In this document: piece by piece, positions 19,308 to 28,766 of the stretch
How the letters are laid out: every line of letters starts with the position of its first letter
Position numbering within the stretch: position 1 is the stretch's first letter
Assembly (NCBI RefSeq): GCF_003855495.1
Contig: NZ_CP034086.1
Coordinates: 744,001-808,000, forward strand
Reading direction: 5' to 3'
Origin: Methylocystis rosea
GTDB lineage: Bacteria; Pseudomonadota; Alphaproteobacteria; Rhizobiales; Beijerinckiaceae
Length of the DNA stretch: 64,000 nucleotides
The notes under the pieces: generated by a model
The model's input: the letters and a program-made list of their open reading frames with translations, nothing else
Database searches by the model: none
Told to the model about the DNA's origin: nothing
Made by a program: the position numbers and the translations under genes

Positions 19308-22145
19308 ATGCCCGTGCGAATGAAAGCATCGCCGTTGGCGGTCGCCGAGCTGGAACCAAGAGGTCGGAGCGTGAATGCTTCTCGACGCGAGTTCGCCAAG
19401 CTGGTCACCGCGAGCGGCATTGCGCTCAGCCTGTCGCGTCTCGCGCTAGCGAAGGAACGCGGGTTTGAAGCGCGTGAGACGCTGCCTGGAAGACAACGCT
19501 GGAATCCGGCGGCCACGGGCGCAGGCCGGATTGATGGGGTCGCCAAAGTCACAGGGGCGAAGCTATACGCGTCCGATTTCCGCGCCGCGGATCTCCCGGG
19601 ATGGCCGACGCATACCGCGCACGCCATGCTCATTCGGACGGCGAACGCCACGCACATCTACGAGGGCGTCGATTTCGCGCGCTTGAGCGGCGCTTTGAAA
19701 CCCTCCGTGATCGTGACCGCAGCTGATCTCGCGCGCATCGGCGCTCGCGTTCCTAAATTTTATTCCGGCGACCTGTTCTGCCCCGTCGGCAAGACGCCCT
19801 TGTATCTTGGTCAGCCGGCGGCTCTGTTGATCTATGAAAGCTTCGACAATTTCGATCAGGCGCGGCTTGCCTTACGCAATGAAACGCTCCTGAAATTCGG
19901 CGCCGAAACGGGTCCCGTCGTCGAGCGCGACTACGGCGCGTTTCGATTCACGCGCGTCGCCGGCGCGACGCCTGACGCGCCCGACGTTTACTCGCCGGTC
20001 AAGGATGGCTGGGTCAGTCCAGGGTTCTTTCAAGAGGGGGGCGGCCCAATATGGGCGCGGCTCCCCGTGCCGACAGGGGCCGCCTACGCCAATGCGGCGA
20101 GCTACGGCGAACAGATCCGCGCGGAACTTGAGGCCGACACTCCAAATCTTCTCGTTCTCGACCGCGAATTCGAGACCCAATCCGTTGATCCAATGTTTCT
20201 CGAGCCCGAATGCGGTCTCGCCTGGTATGATGCTGAGCGCAAAAACCTCGAACTCGTTCTCGGCGTGCAGTCGCCGTACGACGCCGCAACCTCCGTCGCA
20301 ACTCTGCTGGGCAACGCCCGCGCCAACTTCAAGCCGGCGCATATCAACGCGCATTTCGCTTATATGGGCGGCGGATTTGGGGGACGCGACCACACGCCAT
20401 TCCCGCTTTACGTTGCGCTGGCGGCGATGTTCCTTCCCGGTCGCCCCGTGCGGCTCTCCCAAGATCGTTATCAGCAGTTCCAGGGGGGAATTAAGCGGCA
20501 TGCGTTCAAGATGCGCACACGCATCGGCGTCGATCGAGCGACAGGCAAAATCTCCGCCTTCGCCGCTGACCATGTGCTGAATGGCGGCGGCCTCGCCAAT
20601 TATTCGGCGAGCGTGGCGGCGGTTTCCGCCAACGCCGCGATCGGCATCTACGATGTGCCAAAAGTCGACGTCACCACAGTCGCGCTGCATTCACGCGGCG
20701 TGACGGCCGGGTCGATGCGCGGCTATGGCACGCTGCAGACGATGACGGCGCTGGAAGTGTTGATTGACGAGGCGGCGTCGACGCTGGCGATTGATCCGAT
20801 CGAATTTCGCCGACGCAACGCGCTGAAGACCGGCGGTCGGACGATGGCGGGAAACACGTATGACGTCGTGGTTCGCACGCCCGAGATTCTCGACAGACTG
20901 GAAAAGCATGCGATCTGGCGACAGCGCGCCGAAGAGAAAGCGCGTGGTCGGCGCCCAGGGAGCGTTGTCGGCACGGGCGTGGCTTGCGTCACCAAGGATT
21001 ACGGCAGTGGCGCCGACACTTCTTTGTCGTCAGTTGAGGTCGACCCAAAGGGTCGGATCTCGATCCGCTGCGATCACGTCGAGATGGGGAACGGCATAGG
21101 GACCGCCCTTGCGAACCGAGTCGCGGCCCATCTCGGCGCCGTGGCCGACGAAGTTGCCGTCGCGGAAGTCGACCGTTTCGCCGCGCTCGGGCTCGTCACC
21201 TCCGGCGACCCTTACACGATGGACCAGGCGACGCAGGACGCCGCGCAACGCGATCCGCGCTGGGTTCCGGCGATCAGTTCGCCAACCAGCTCCTCGATTG
21301 GCGCGCACGTCGGGACTCATTCGGCGTCCGAAGCCGCCCGCGTCATCTTCCGGTTCGGCTTGTGGCCCGCGGCGCTCGAACTTTGGGGACTCGCGCCAAC
21401 CGATCCGAGAGCCACGAAATTGGACGCGGCGCGTTGGGAGCAGGGGCGCCTCGTGATGCCGGCGTTGAGACCTTTGCCGCTATCGGAGATCGCTGCAAGG
21501 GCCCATGCGCGCAAAGGCGTGACAGCGGCGATGGCGCACAGCTTCTCGCGCTGGTCATGGTCGAAAGCGACGTTTGGGATCGACGGACAAGGGTGGACGG
21601 CGGAAATTGATGCGCTGGCGGTGCGAAAAGGCTCAGGAAAATTCGTTCGCTTAGATCGCGCCGACGTCAAATACCCGCCCACCGTGTTCAACCGGATCGG
21701 GACCTCCTACACATCGCTGTGCGGCGCGCTGGTTCGTGTCGAGATCGAACGCGACACCGGCGCCTTGCGCATCGACCGGGCATATACTGTCCTCGAATGT
21801 GGTCGAGCGCTGACGCCCGAAATCGTGCTTGGCCAGGCGCAGGGCGGTTTCGCGATGGGCGTCGGCTACGCGCTGCTCGAATCGCTGCCGCTCTATGAAG
21901 ACGGGCCCGGCAATGGGCAATGGAATCTCGGGCAATATCTGATTGCGCGCGGGTCGGACTTGCCTTTGCAGGCGCTCGAGATCGAAATATTGCCCCCGCT
22001 GCCGAACGATCCGCCAAAGGGCATGGCTGAGGTCGTCATGATTCCCATTGTTCCGGCGTTGTTGAACGCGATCTTCGACGCGACGGGGCGTCGCTTCCAC
22101 GCCTTGCCGGTGACTCAACAAATGCTCAAGGGAGCGCTCACGTGA
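19308..22145 (+). CDS. IorB-type molybdopterin-dependent oxidoreductase, large subunit
   Basis: A 945-residue protein of the xanthine dehydrogenase superfamily, molybdenum-cofactor subunit. A Tat-like signal occurs near the N-terminus (SRREFAKLVTASGIALSLSRLALA), so it is exported folded. The Moco-binding body includes GRIDGVAKVTG, FMEPE-like MFLEPECGLAWY, AYMGGGFGGRDH, SMRGYGTLQ and the C-terminal KGMAEVVMIPI, which replaces the usual GVGE loop. The combination of a Tat leader and a separate 2Fe-2S subunit is that of isoquinoline 1-oxidoreductase and membrane aldehyde dehydrogenases. Its own substrate cannot be deduced. It overlaps the next gene by 4 nt. Confidence 0.88.
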   Translation: MPVRMKASPLAVAELEPRGRSVNASRREFAKLVTASGIALSLSRLALAKERGFEARETLPGRQRWNPAATGAGRIDGVAKVTGAKLYASDFRAADLPGWPTHTAHAMLIRTANATHIYEGVDFARLSGALKPSVIVTAADLARIGARVPKFYSGDLFCPVGKTPLYLGQPAALLIYESFDNFDQARLALRNETLLKFGAETGPVVERDYGAFRFTRVAGATPDAPDVYSPVKDGWVSPGFFQEGGGPIWARLPVPTGAAYANAASYGEQIRAELEADTPNLLVLDREFETQSVDPMFLEPECGLAWYDAERKNLELVLGVQSPYDAATSVATLLGNARANFKPAHINAHFAYMGGGFGGRDHTPFPLYVALAAMFLPGRPVRLSQDRYQQFQGGIKRHAFKMRTRIGVDRATGKISAFAADHVLNGGGLANYSASVAAVSANAAIGIYDVPKVDVTTVALHSRGVTAGSMRGYGTLQTMTALEVLIDEAASTLAIDPIEFRRRNALKTGGRTMAGNTYDVVVRTPEILDRLEKHAIWRQRAEEKARGRRPGSVVGTGVACVTKDYGSGADTSLSSVEVDPKGRISIRCDHVEMGNGIGTALANRVAAHLGAVADEVAVAEVDRFAALGLVTSGDPYTMDQATQDAAQRDPRWVPAISSPTSSSIGAHVGTHSASEAARVIFRFGLWPAALELWGLAPTDPRATKLDAARWEQGRLVMPALRPLPLSEIAARAHARKGVTAAMAHSFSRWSWSKATFGIDGQGWTAEIDALAVRKGSGKFVRLDRADVKYPPTVFNRIGTSYTSLCGALVRVEIERDTGALRIDRAYTVLECGRALTPEIVLGQAQGGFAMGVGYALLESLPLYEDGPGNGQWNLGQYLIARGSDLPLQALEIEILPPLPNDPPKGMAEVVMIPIVPALLNAIFDATGRRFHALPVTQQMLKGALT

Positions 22146-22657
22146 CGACTGTGCGCATGAGGATCAATGGGCGCGCTTACGGCCCGGTGAAGGTGCGCGA
22201 CGAACTGACCATGAATGATTTTTTGCGCGAGCGCCTTGGGCTCACCGGCACCAAATTTGGCTGCGGCGCCGGGCAGTGCCTCAGTTGCGCGGTGATCATC
22301 GACGATCCGGACGGGACGAGCCACACCAGTCCAACCTGCATCGTTCCGGCGACGAGCTTCAACGGGAAATCCATTCGCACCGTCGAAGGGCATGCGACGA
22401 ACGGCGAGCTCACTGCGCTGCAAAGATCCTTCATCGACCATTTCGCGTTCCAATGCGGCTATTGCACAGCCGGCTTCTTGAACGAGGGACAGGTTCTGCT
22501 TGAGCGTCTGGCGAAGACGCCGGTGGCGCGCGACGATCTCGAGAAAACGATCGCGGACGCGTTTGACGGACATCTGTGCCGCTGCACGGGCTACTTCAAA
22601 TATCACGAGGCTGTGCGCGACGTCGTTCTCGCAGATCCGGGACGATATCTGACGTAG
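22142..22657 (+). CDS. IorA-type (2Fe-2S)-binding oxidoreductase subunit
   Basis: A 171-residue small subunit with two [2Fe-2S] clusters. The plant-ferredoxin-like cluster ligands are [12 protein letters not shown] and a later Cys (TCIVP). The second, C-terminal helical cluster is CGYCTAGF with CRCTGYF. It passes electrons from the Moco subunit to the cytochrome encoded next. Translation starts at a GTG that overlaps the large-subunit stop (GTGA). Confidence 0.92.
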   Translation: MTTVRMRINGRAYGPVKVRDELTMNDFLRERLGLTGTKFGCGAGQCLSCAVIIDDPDGTSHTSPTCIVPATSFNGKSIRTVEGHATNGELTALQRSFIDHFAFQCGYCTAGFLNEGQVLLERLAKTPVARDDLEKTIADAFDGHLCRCTGYFKYHEAVRDVVLADPGRYLT

Positions 22658-22697
22658 CAAAAGTTCGCATGAGTGTGGCGCGGGAGGGGAGCCGAAG

Positions 22698-23285
22698 ATG
22701 AAATTTGCGGTTCTCGCAGCGGTCGTGGGACTGACGACATGCGTGACATGCGACAGCCGATCGGCGACGCTCGCAACGCCAGAAACATTTGCCGGCATCG
22801 GCGACGCAGCGACGCGGTCCGCGGCCTTGTTTACCGAACTCGGCAAAGTCCTGACCAACCCCCGCTGCGTCAATTGCCATCCCGCCGGCGATCGCCCGCA
22901 TCAGGGTGAACTGGGCCGCGTTCACCAGCCGCCGGTCGAGCGGGGACCGGATGGCCGAGGCCTCACGGCGATGCGCTGTCCGATCTGCCATCAGGACGCC
23001 AATTTTGATCCCGGCCGCGTTCCCGGTCACCACGAATGGCGTCTCGCGCCGCGAGAGATGGGCTGGGAAGGCAAAACGCTCGGTGAGATCTGTGCGCAGA
23101 TCAAGGATCAGGCGCGCAATGGCGGCCGTTCGCTGGACGCGCTCGCGCGCCACATTGGCGACGACACGCTCGTAGGCTGGGCTTGGTCGCCCGGATTTGG
23201 CCGCCAACCCGCGCCGGGAACGCAGAAGGAGGCGGGGGCGCTCGTCGAAGCCTGGATCAACACCGGGGCAGTGTGCCCGAAATAG
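22698..23285 (+). CDS. Exported c-type cytochrome, partner of the IorAB-type oxidase
   Basis: A 195-residue protein with a signal peptide ([18 protein letters not shown]) and two haem-attachment motifs, CVNCH (about 54) and CPICH (about 95). It fits a periplasmic dihaem electron acceptor. Its position 40 nt after the IorA-type gene suggests electrons leave to the respiratory chain here rather than to NAD. Proteins of this kind are found next to IorAB-type enzymes. Confidence 0.85.
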   Translation: MKFAVLAAVVGLTTCVTCDSRSATLATPETFAGIGDAATRSAALFTELGKVLTNPRCVNCHPAGDRPHQGELGRVHQPPVERGPDGRGLTAMRCPICHQDANFDPGRVPGHHEWRLAPREMGWEGKTLGEICAQIKDQARNGGRSLDALARHIGDDTLVGWAWSPGFGRQPAPGTQKEAGALVEAWINTGAVCPK

Positions 23286-23407
23286 CGGAGGATAAGCGAA
23301 CCCTGTGCGCCTTCCGGCGGCGATCGCACGACGCCCCCGCATCTATCGTCGACACAGTCGCCCGTCCACGCCGCGCCTATGCTGTCCCCATCTCACTGGA
23401 GAGTCTC

Positions 23408-24520
23408 ATGATGCCCACCACGCTCACGACAAGCCGTCTTCGCACGCTGCTGTCGTCGGTTGTCGTTTTTGGATTATCGGCTTCGCCCGCGTGCGCGACG
23501 GAATTGCCAAGCTACTTCACAGGACTTGTCGGCGCCGAGACCGCCAGCCCAGCCGAAATCGCCAACAAAAATCTGCTGCAGCTGAATACGTCGATGTTCC
23601 AGCTGTATGGCGACGCCGCGCAGATCTTCAAGAAAAACATCCTCGCGAAGCATCCAATTATTCTGGGACTCTTTTCCGGCGCCGGCGGGCGATTTATCCT
23701 TTATCGACCCGGCATGGCGCCGATTGAGGCGCCGCAGGCGCCGATCGTCTATCAGTTGCTGAAATCGGTTGGCCACAGCACCATGGCGTTGGCCGAAGTC
23801 GTCGTTCCGTATCTGAACAGTCCCAAGGACACGACATGGCGCGGCGCCTTGGCGGCGTATAGGAGCCGCATGCAATCCGCGCTCGACACGCTTGACGCGA
23901 GCGGCATGCAAAAAGACTGGCGAACGAACAATCGAAGCATTCTGCAAAACAACATCGCCTTCATGGACGAGTGCCTGAAGAACAACGCGATCTCAGCGGA
24001 AGGCCTGCAAAAATTCGCCAAGAAGCAGTCGCCGCTGCTGAAGAAAAATATCGCTTGGGCGGCGCAGACCCAGGTCGCGCATTGGATGGATGTCATCGGC
24101 GGTTGGAAAGAGATGCTTGGCGCCGACTGGGACAAAACCTATGCGGCCAGCAATACGATCTATGTCGCCCGCCAGAACAATGTCCTGTTTAGCGTGCTCG
24201 CGCAGTTCTTCGGCCCTGAGGCCATCAATGATCGCTTGATGCTGATCGAGACGATATCCTTCACCACGACGCCCGACGATATGCTGGAGTCGCTGACGCG
24301 GATCATCGCCGACCGATCGGTGGGCGCCGCATTCTTCGGCGATTACCATCTTATGGATTTTGAATTGATGGGCGGAGACGCCCGGCAAGCGATCATCGAC
24401 GAAGACGCGAAGCGCAAGATGAATGTGGTCCTGCCGCCGCAAGTGCCGTTCGGCTCACGTCAATGGCCGACGCTGATCACGCCCGGGCCCGGCGCCAAGA
24501 GCTTGAGCGATCTTCCTTGA
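23408..24520 (+). CDS. Exported protein of unknown function
   Basis: A 370-residue protein with a signal peptide (LLSSVVVFGLSASPACA, cleavage likely after ACA near residue 33). The mature part is helical and rich in Asn, Lys and aromatic residues. No cofactor motif is visible. It sits in a five-gene oxidation cluster, 122 nt after the cytochrome gene and overlapping the deacetylase-fold gene, so it probably serves the same pathway. The ATG at 23408 follows GGAGAG. Confidence 0.7.
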   Translation: MMPTTLTTSRLRTLLSSVVVFGLSASPACATELPSYFTGLVGAETASPAEIANKNLLQLNTSMFQLYGDAAQIFKKNILAKHPIILGLFSGAGGRFILYRPGMAPIEAPQAPIVYQLLKSVGHSTMALAEVVVPYLNSPKDTTWRGALAAYRSRMQSALDTLDASGMQKDWRTNNRSILQNNIAFMDECLKNNAISAEGLQKFAKKQSPLLKKNIAWAAQTQVAHWMDVIGGWKEMLGADWDKTYAASNTIYVARQNNVLFSVLAQFFGPEAINDRLMLIETISFTTTPDDMLESLTRIIADRSVGAAFFGDYHLMDFELMGGDARQAIIDEDAKRKMNVVLPPQVPFGSRQWPTLITPGPGAKSLSDLP

Positions 24521-25512
24521 ATTCGAATCCTGTAAACTGGATCACGGCGCGAAAGGCTCCCGAGTTTGGCCTTATCGTCGGAGTTGCGCTCCTTTTCGCC
24601 GCTCTGCTTCCCCTCGAGAGCGGCGCCCAAGATCGAGTTGATCGCGTCGCGGGTTACGAGCGCGAAGCGATCCACACCGCCGCCTGGCCGGCTGGCAAAA
24701 AGGTCGCTGTCAGCTTTGCGTTCTTCGTAGAGCAGTTCGGCTTCGGCCAAGGTCCGATCTTCCGCCCGGATCTTGCGTCGCGCAAGCCTGACCTCGTGAA
24801 CGAGGCGTTCCGTCAATACGCGATCGACTGGGGCGTTGTCCGCGTCGGCCGGCTATTCCAAGAACTGAATGTGCCGCTCACCATCGTGGTGAATGCGGAG
24901 TTTTTCGGCAAGCATCCATCGGTCTGGAAGGAGTTCCGTACGATGCTGCCGAACGCGCCGATCATCGCGCATGGCATGAACAACACAAGCCGCATGTTGC
25001 CGCTCCGGAGTGGCATCGGCGCGCAGAAGGCCTACATTCGCCGCACATTAGATCTCATCGCCGAAGCGACCGGCGTCAGGCCGACGGGCTGGTCGAGTCC
25101 GAGCGTCTACGCCAATCGCGACACGATGCGGGCGATGGCCGCCGAAGGCGTCGCCTACACGCTCGACCAGATGGATTCGGATGTCATCTCACGTTTGAAG
25201 ACGCCGGAAGGTTCGCTCATCCTGCTGCCCTATCCGACCGTTACCGTCGACATGGGGCAATATCTGGCGCGGATGAAGACGACCCGCGAGATCGAGACGC
25301 TCTGGTTGGACTATGTATCGGAACTGGTCATTGAGGCGCGCGCCAACCCCGCGCGAGGCGCCACGACTGTGGTCATCGGAATTCACCCCTTTGTCGTCGG
25401 CGCGCCTGACGGAGCTCTCGCGCTGCGGCGGGTTCTTTTGCGCCTCAAGGAAGACGACGCTGTATGGCTGGCGGACGCCGACGCCATTTTGAAGGCGGCT
25501 GGCCTGAGATGA
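24517..25512 (+). CDS. Polysaccharide deacetylase-fold protein (PuuE/allantoinase-like)
   Basis: About 331 residues. A signal sequence or anchor (LIVGVALLFAALLPLESGAQ) is followed by an NodB-type barrel. The pattern VSFAFFVEQFG, NAEFFGKHP, IIAHGMNNT, RPTGWSSPSVYAN and VIGIHPFVVG resembles the PuuE/allantoinase subgroup more than chitin deacetylases. The canonical metal-binding Asp-Asp is not obvious. I chose TTG at 24517, which overlaps the preceding stop (TTGA); an ATG at 24463 in the same frame is the alternative. Confidence 0.7.
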   Translation: MNSNPVNWITARKAPEFGLIVGVALLFAALLPLESGAQDRVDRVAGYEREAIHTAAWPAGKKVAVSFAFFVEQFGFGQGPIFRPDLASRKPDLVNEAFRQYAIDWGVVRVGRLFQELNVPLTIVVNAEFFGKHPSVWKEFRTMLPNAPIIAHGMNNTSRMLPLRSGIGAQKAYIRRTLDLIAEATGVRPTGWSSPSVYANRDTMRAMAAEGVAYTLDQMDSDVISRLKTPEGSLILLPYPTVTVDMGQYLARMKTTREIETLWLDYVSELVIEARANPARGATTVVIGIHPFVVGAPDGALALRRVLLRLKEDDAVWLADADAILKAAGLR

Positions 25513-25878
25513 GCGAAGCTGTCGCATCGAGGGAGAGCAACCCAGCGTGTTACGGATGATCCGTCGTTCAGAGATCATCTGGCGATCTGGCGCCGCGAAC
25601 TGCCGGCGGCGCTCTCATCCTGGCTCGACATTTGACCGATCGGCGGATGGCCGAGTCTGCGGCAAGTTTTGGCGCCAGCTGAAAAAGTGAAAATGCTGCG
25701 GCGACATTTTGATGCCGCGGGCATTGAGCATTGCGACGGCCGCGCGCTGCGCATCGATGACGTGACGCAGCTCGCGACGCTTTATGCCGACGCCTCCGGC
25801 CCATCTATGTGAACGGCGTCAGACTCGCTCGGCTGGCGCTCTGGACATAACGCCGATGCCCCGCATCGCGCGTCAAAT
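25513..25878. other. Gene-free stretch with possible decayed coding fragments
   Basis: About 365 nt after the oxidation cluster. Short peptides with protein-like composition occur in different + frames (for example DDPSFRDHLAIWRRELP and IDDVTQLATLYADASG), separated by stops. This looks like a broken gene, but I cannot name its parent. Confidence 0.35.
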
Positions 25879-26232
25879 TCAGTGAGCGCAGCGCACGTAA
25901 CCGACATATTTCCAGCTTGTTGTGACTGATGTAACCGCCTCATCAGAACTGAGCGATTCAGACGCCATCGGCGGATTAAAAGCTTCTTCGCGGCTACAAA
26001 TAAAAACCAGATAGCCCTCTGAATCTTGGTCCGCCGCAAAAGGGGTGAAGATGTAATCCTCAGCGGCCTTGCGTAGACTTTGGTCTACAAGACGTGCGGC
26101 TGAGGCAGATAGGACCGGCACATTTTCAAGATGGGCCGCAATCGTTGTCCAGATCGGCGCATGCCAACCCACTGCCGCCGTATCACAGCAGATTCGACTT
26201 CTTTTCCTATCAACGAGAACGAAGCGTTTCAT
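25879..26232 (-). CDS. Small protein of unknown function
   Basis: A 117-residue ORF starting MKRFVLVDRKRSRI. The composition is protein-like (YIFTPFAADQDSEGYLVFIC) but no family is recognised. The frame remains open further upstream, so the start is uncertain. It is transcribed away from the Crp-type gene. Confidence 0.4.
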   Translation of the reverse strand: MKRFVLVDRKRSRICCDTAAVGWHAPIWTTIAAHLENVPVLSASAARLVDQSLRKAAEDYIFTPFAADQDSEGYLVFICSREEAFNPPMASESLSSDEAVTSVTTSWKYVGYVRCAH

Positions 26233-26639
26233 TCTGCTTCTCGTTTCCTTGAATATGCCATGTGCCTTCTCAGAGTGTGAATGCGCCATTTCAGAATGCT
26301 GCGAACCTTTTGCACGGTCGCCTTTGCCATGATGTTTGGCGGCAGCGCGAATCTCCATAGCCAACGACCAGTGTTCATTTGGTTGCGACGCCTGGCCCTT
26401 GGGGGGAGGAAGTTCGGACCAGGCGTCGGGCCGCAAGGAAACGCTTTGGTTGAAGCTGTTGTCCGAAAAGAAGCGGGAATTTCCGGAGGTCCGCTTCAAC
26501 CAGCGCGAGCGTTTCTCGGGCGAAGGCAAAGTTAGCAGCCGCAGGGCCAGAGTCTGTGCAAAACAGCTCTGCAATGATAAAAAAGAGAGACTAGAAATAG
26601 CGCTATAAATAATCGAAGAACTCTAGCCGAGCATGTTGA
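26233..26639. other. Intergenic region upstream of the Crp/Fnr-type gene
   Basis: About 400 nt, AT-richer close to the regulator start (TAGAAATAGCGCTATAAATA). No gene or clear binding site is seen. Confidence 0.35.
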
Positions 26640-27347
26640 ATGTCGAATGTTTCCAAATCGGTCTTCGACCCAAAGGCGTTTCTCGCCATCGCCGGCGCCG
26701 GAAGAAGCACCTCAAACTGGAATAAGGGCCAAGTCATTTTCTCTCAGGGCGATCCTGCGGATGCGCTATTCTTTATTCAGGAAGGCAAAGTCAAAGTCAC
26801 GACTCTCTCCACGCAAGGCAAGGAAGCTGTAGTGGCCATCCTTGGCGCAAGCGATTTCTTCGGGGAGGGATGTCTCGCCGGTCAGAAGCTGCGCATCTCG
26901 ACACTGACGGCGATCACCGACTGCACATTATCGCGCGTGGAAAAGGCGACGGTCATCCGTCTTTTGCATGACAATCCCGATTTCTCGGCGCTTTTCATGA
27001 CATATTTGCTCGCACGCAACATTCGTATCGAAGCCGATCTCATAGACCAGCTCTTTAATTCAAGCGAGAAACGACTCGCGCGTCTCCTTTTGCTCCTCGC
27101 TAATTTTGGCCAGGAAGGCAGTCCGCAGCCGATATTGGCGTCGATCACTCAGGAAACGCTCGCCGACATGATTGGCACAACGCGATCGCGCGTCAGTTTC
27201 TTTTTGAATAAATTTCGGAGATTGGGGTTCATCGAATATAATGGACATTTTACCGTCCACAGTTCCTTACTAAACGTCGTCTTGCACGACGATCCGCGCG
27301 CGGCGCTAAGCTCTCAAGCTGACAATCCCGATCAGAGCCCGGAATGA
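26640..27347 (+). CDS. Crp/Fnr family transcriptional regulator
   Basis: A 235-residue regulator. The cyclic-nucleotide-binding-like beta-roll (about 20-135) includes VIFSQGDPADALFFIQEGKVK and FFGEGCLAG. The C-terminal winged helix has the recognition helix in TQETLADMIGTTRSRVSFFLNKFRRLGFI. The N-terminal Cys cluster of FNR is missing, so it does not sense oxygen through an FNR-type Fe-S centre; the ligand is unknown. It is the nearest upstream gene to the formate dehydrogenase operon on the same strand, 680 nt away. Confidence 0.9.
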   Translation: MSNVSKSVFDPKAFLAIAGAGRSTSNWNKGQVIFSQGDPADALFFIQEGKVKVTTLSTQGKEAVVAILGASDFFGEGCLAGQKLRISTLTAITDCTLSRVEKATVIRLLHDNPDFSALFMTYLLARNIRIEADLIDQLFNSSEKRLARLLLLLANFGQEGSPQPILASITQETLADMIGTTRSRVSFFLNKFRRLGFIEYNGHFTVHSSLLNVVLHDDPRAALSSQADNPDQSPE

Positions 27348-27382
27348 GAAAGCGCCACCGTTTGCAATGACAAAATGCAATG

Positions 27383-27419
27383 GTCCGGGGTCCAAGCACC
27401 ATATGTGCGCACCCCGGAC
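27383..27419. repeat. Long inverted repeat downstream of the Crp/Fnr-type gene
   Basis: GTCCGGGGT (27383-27391) and ACCCCGGAC (27411-27419) pair perfectly. Inside the loop GCAC and GTGC pair again, giving an extended hairpin. It sits 36 nt after the regulator stop, so it may terminate its transcript, although no T-tract follows. Confidence 0.5.
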
Positions 27420-27960
27420 GCCCACAGCGCGAAGACCGGCGAGCGTCGGAAGGATAGGCGCTGCGTTAACCGAAATTCACCGGCGTTCCGGGAGGGGTTT
27501 TCCGTAAAATTTCCGTATCTGAGGCGGCTCTGGCTACGCCTACGCTACGCCGCTATGATGCTCTGTCCATACTGCGCCATTGGCCGCTTCGCTTGCTTCT
27601 GGCGAACGTCATGTCTCCCCCGTTAGTCCAGCCCGAGTCGCCAGAAAGTCCATAATTTTTCGGCGAAATCCCGTGCTCGCTGGCGTTTTGCCATAATAGA
27701 ACGAGCTATTCGACAAATTGAAATTGAGAGATGTTCGCGTTCGACTAAATATAGCGCCGTTGGCATATTTTCGGCGATGGCAGTTTTGCCTCGCCGACCC
27801 GATCCCGATCGCGACGTCGCAGGGCTTGGGACCCTGACGCCATGCTCCTGGCGCCGCCGGAAGCACCAAAGGCGCTGAGCTCTGCGACCATGCCAGCTGG
27901 TTGCATCATGTTGCGACGTTGAGGTCGTCGCAGATCGAGCAACTGTGCGAGGGAAGGAAA

Positions 27961-27978
27961 ACCCACTCTTGAGTGGGT
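27961..27978. promoter_or_regulatory. Inverted repeat upstream of the formate dehydrogenase operon (operator candidate)
   Basis: ACCCACTC and GAGTGGGT are separated by TT, a perfect 8-2-8 inverted repeat about 54 nt before the first structural gene. This is the size and position of a dimeric regulator site in the 5' leader. The rest of the 680-nt gene-free region (27348-28031) shows no other supportable feature. Confidence 0.45.
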
Positions 27979-28031
27979 CGTGACCTCTTGAAGGAACAAG
28001 AAAAGGCAGCTTTAGATTGGCGAGGCAGCGA

Positions 28032-28766
28032 ATGTGGTCTGAACTGCGCGGACTGAAAGACGAGATCGATTTTGGCACCCCACCACGTGATGGATCGCCC
28101 GTAACGCTTGATATCGACGACGTGACCGTCACGGTTCCGGCCGGCAGTTCAATCATGCTTGCCGCCGCGAAAGCGGGCCGCGCAGTCCCGAAGCTCTGCG
28201 CCACCGACATGCTCGAGCCCTTTGGCAGCTGTCGCGTCTGTCTCGTAGAGATCGAAGGCCGCGGCGGGTTCCCGGCTAGCTGCACGACGCCGGTCGTCGA
28301 GGGCATGAAGGTCAAGACCCAGACCGAAACGCTGCAACGCCTGCGCAAGGGCGTTCTGGAGCTTTACCTTTCCGACTTCCCCGAAAGCGAGATGGTGGAG
28401 GGGTGGAGCGAACTCCACGAAACGCTGAAGGCCGAAGGCGTCGCATCCCATCCATACGGCAAGGGCGGCGCCAATCACTTCGACGCGCCCGTCGACGCCT
28501 CCAACCCTTACTTCCTGTTCGATCCCGCCAAGTGCATCGTCTGCAGCCGATGCGTGCGCGCCTGCGCAGAGGTGCAGGGGACCTTCGCGCTCACGATCGC
28601 CGGCAGAAGCTTCGAATCCAAAGTCGTCGCAAGCCAGGATCAGCCGTTCTTCGAATCGGAATGCGTGAGTTGCGGCGCCTGCGTGCAGGCCTGCCCGAGC
28701 CATGCGCTGGTCGAGAAGAGCCTCTTCGAGGGAGAGTACAGACATGCCGAACCCGCTGAAGCCTGA
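28032..28766 (+). CDS. Formate dehydrogenase iron-sulfur subunit (NuoG/HoxU-like, N-terminal half of a split FdsA)
   Basis: About 244 residues. A plant-type [2Fe-2S] domain (about 20-95; LCATDMLEPFGSCRVC and later ASC) is followed by a His-Cys region and two [4Fe-4S] motifs, CIVCSRCVRAC and CVSCGACVQACP. This is exactly the N-terminal, NuoG-like part of FdsA, which in NAD-dependent formate dehydrogenases is fused to the Moco domain. The ATG at 28032 is preferred; a TTG five codons upstream is possible. It overlaps the catalytic subunit gene by 23 nt. Confidence 0.88.
   Translation: MWSELRGLKDEIDFGTPPRDGSPVTLDIDDVTVTVPAGSSIMLAAAKAGRAVPKLCATDMLEPFGSCRVCLVEIEGRGGFPASCTTPVVEGMKVKTQTETLQRLRKGVLELYLSDFPESEMVEGWSELHETLKAEGVASHPYGKGGANHFDAPVDASNPYFLFDPAKCIVCSRCVRACAEVQGTFALTIAGRSFESKVVASQDQPFFESECVSCGACVQACPSHALVEKSLFEGEYRHAEPAEA

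Noticed and set aside
26640..27347. FNR-type oxygen sensor
   Set aside because: The N-terminal cysteine cluster needed for the Fe-S centre is absent; only the general Crp/Fnr fold is supported.
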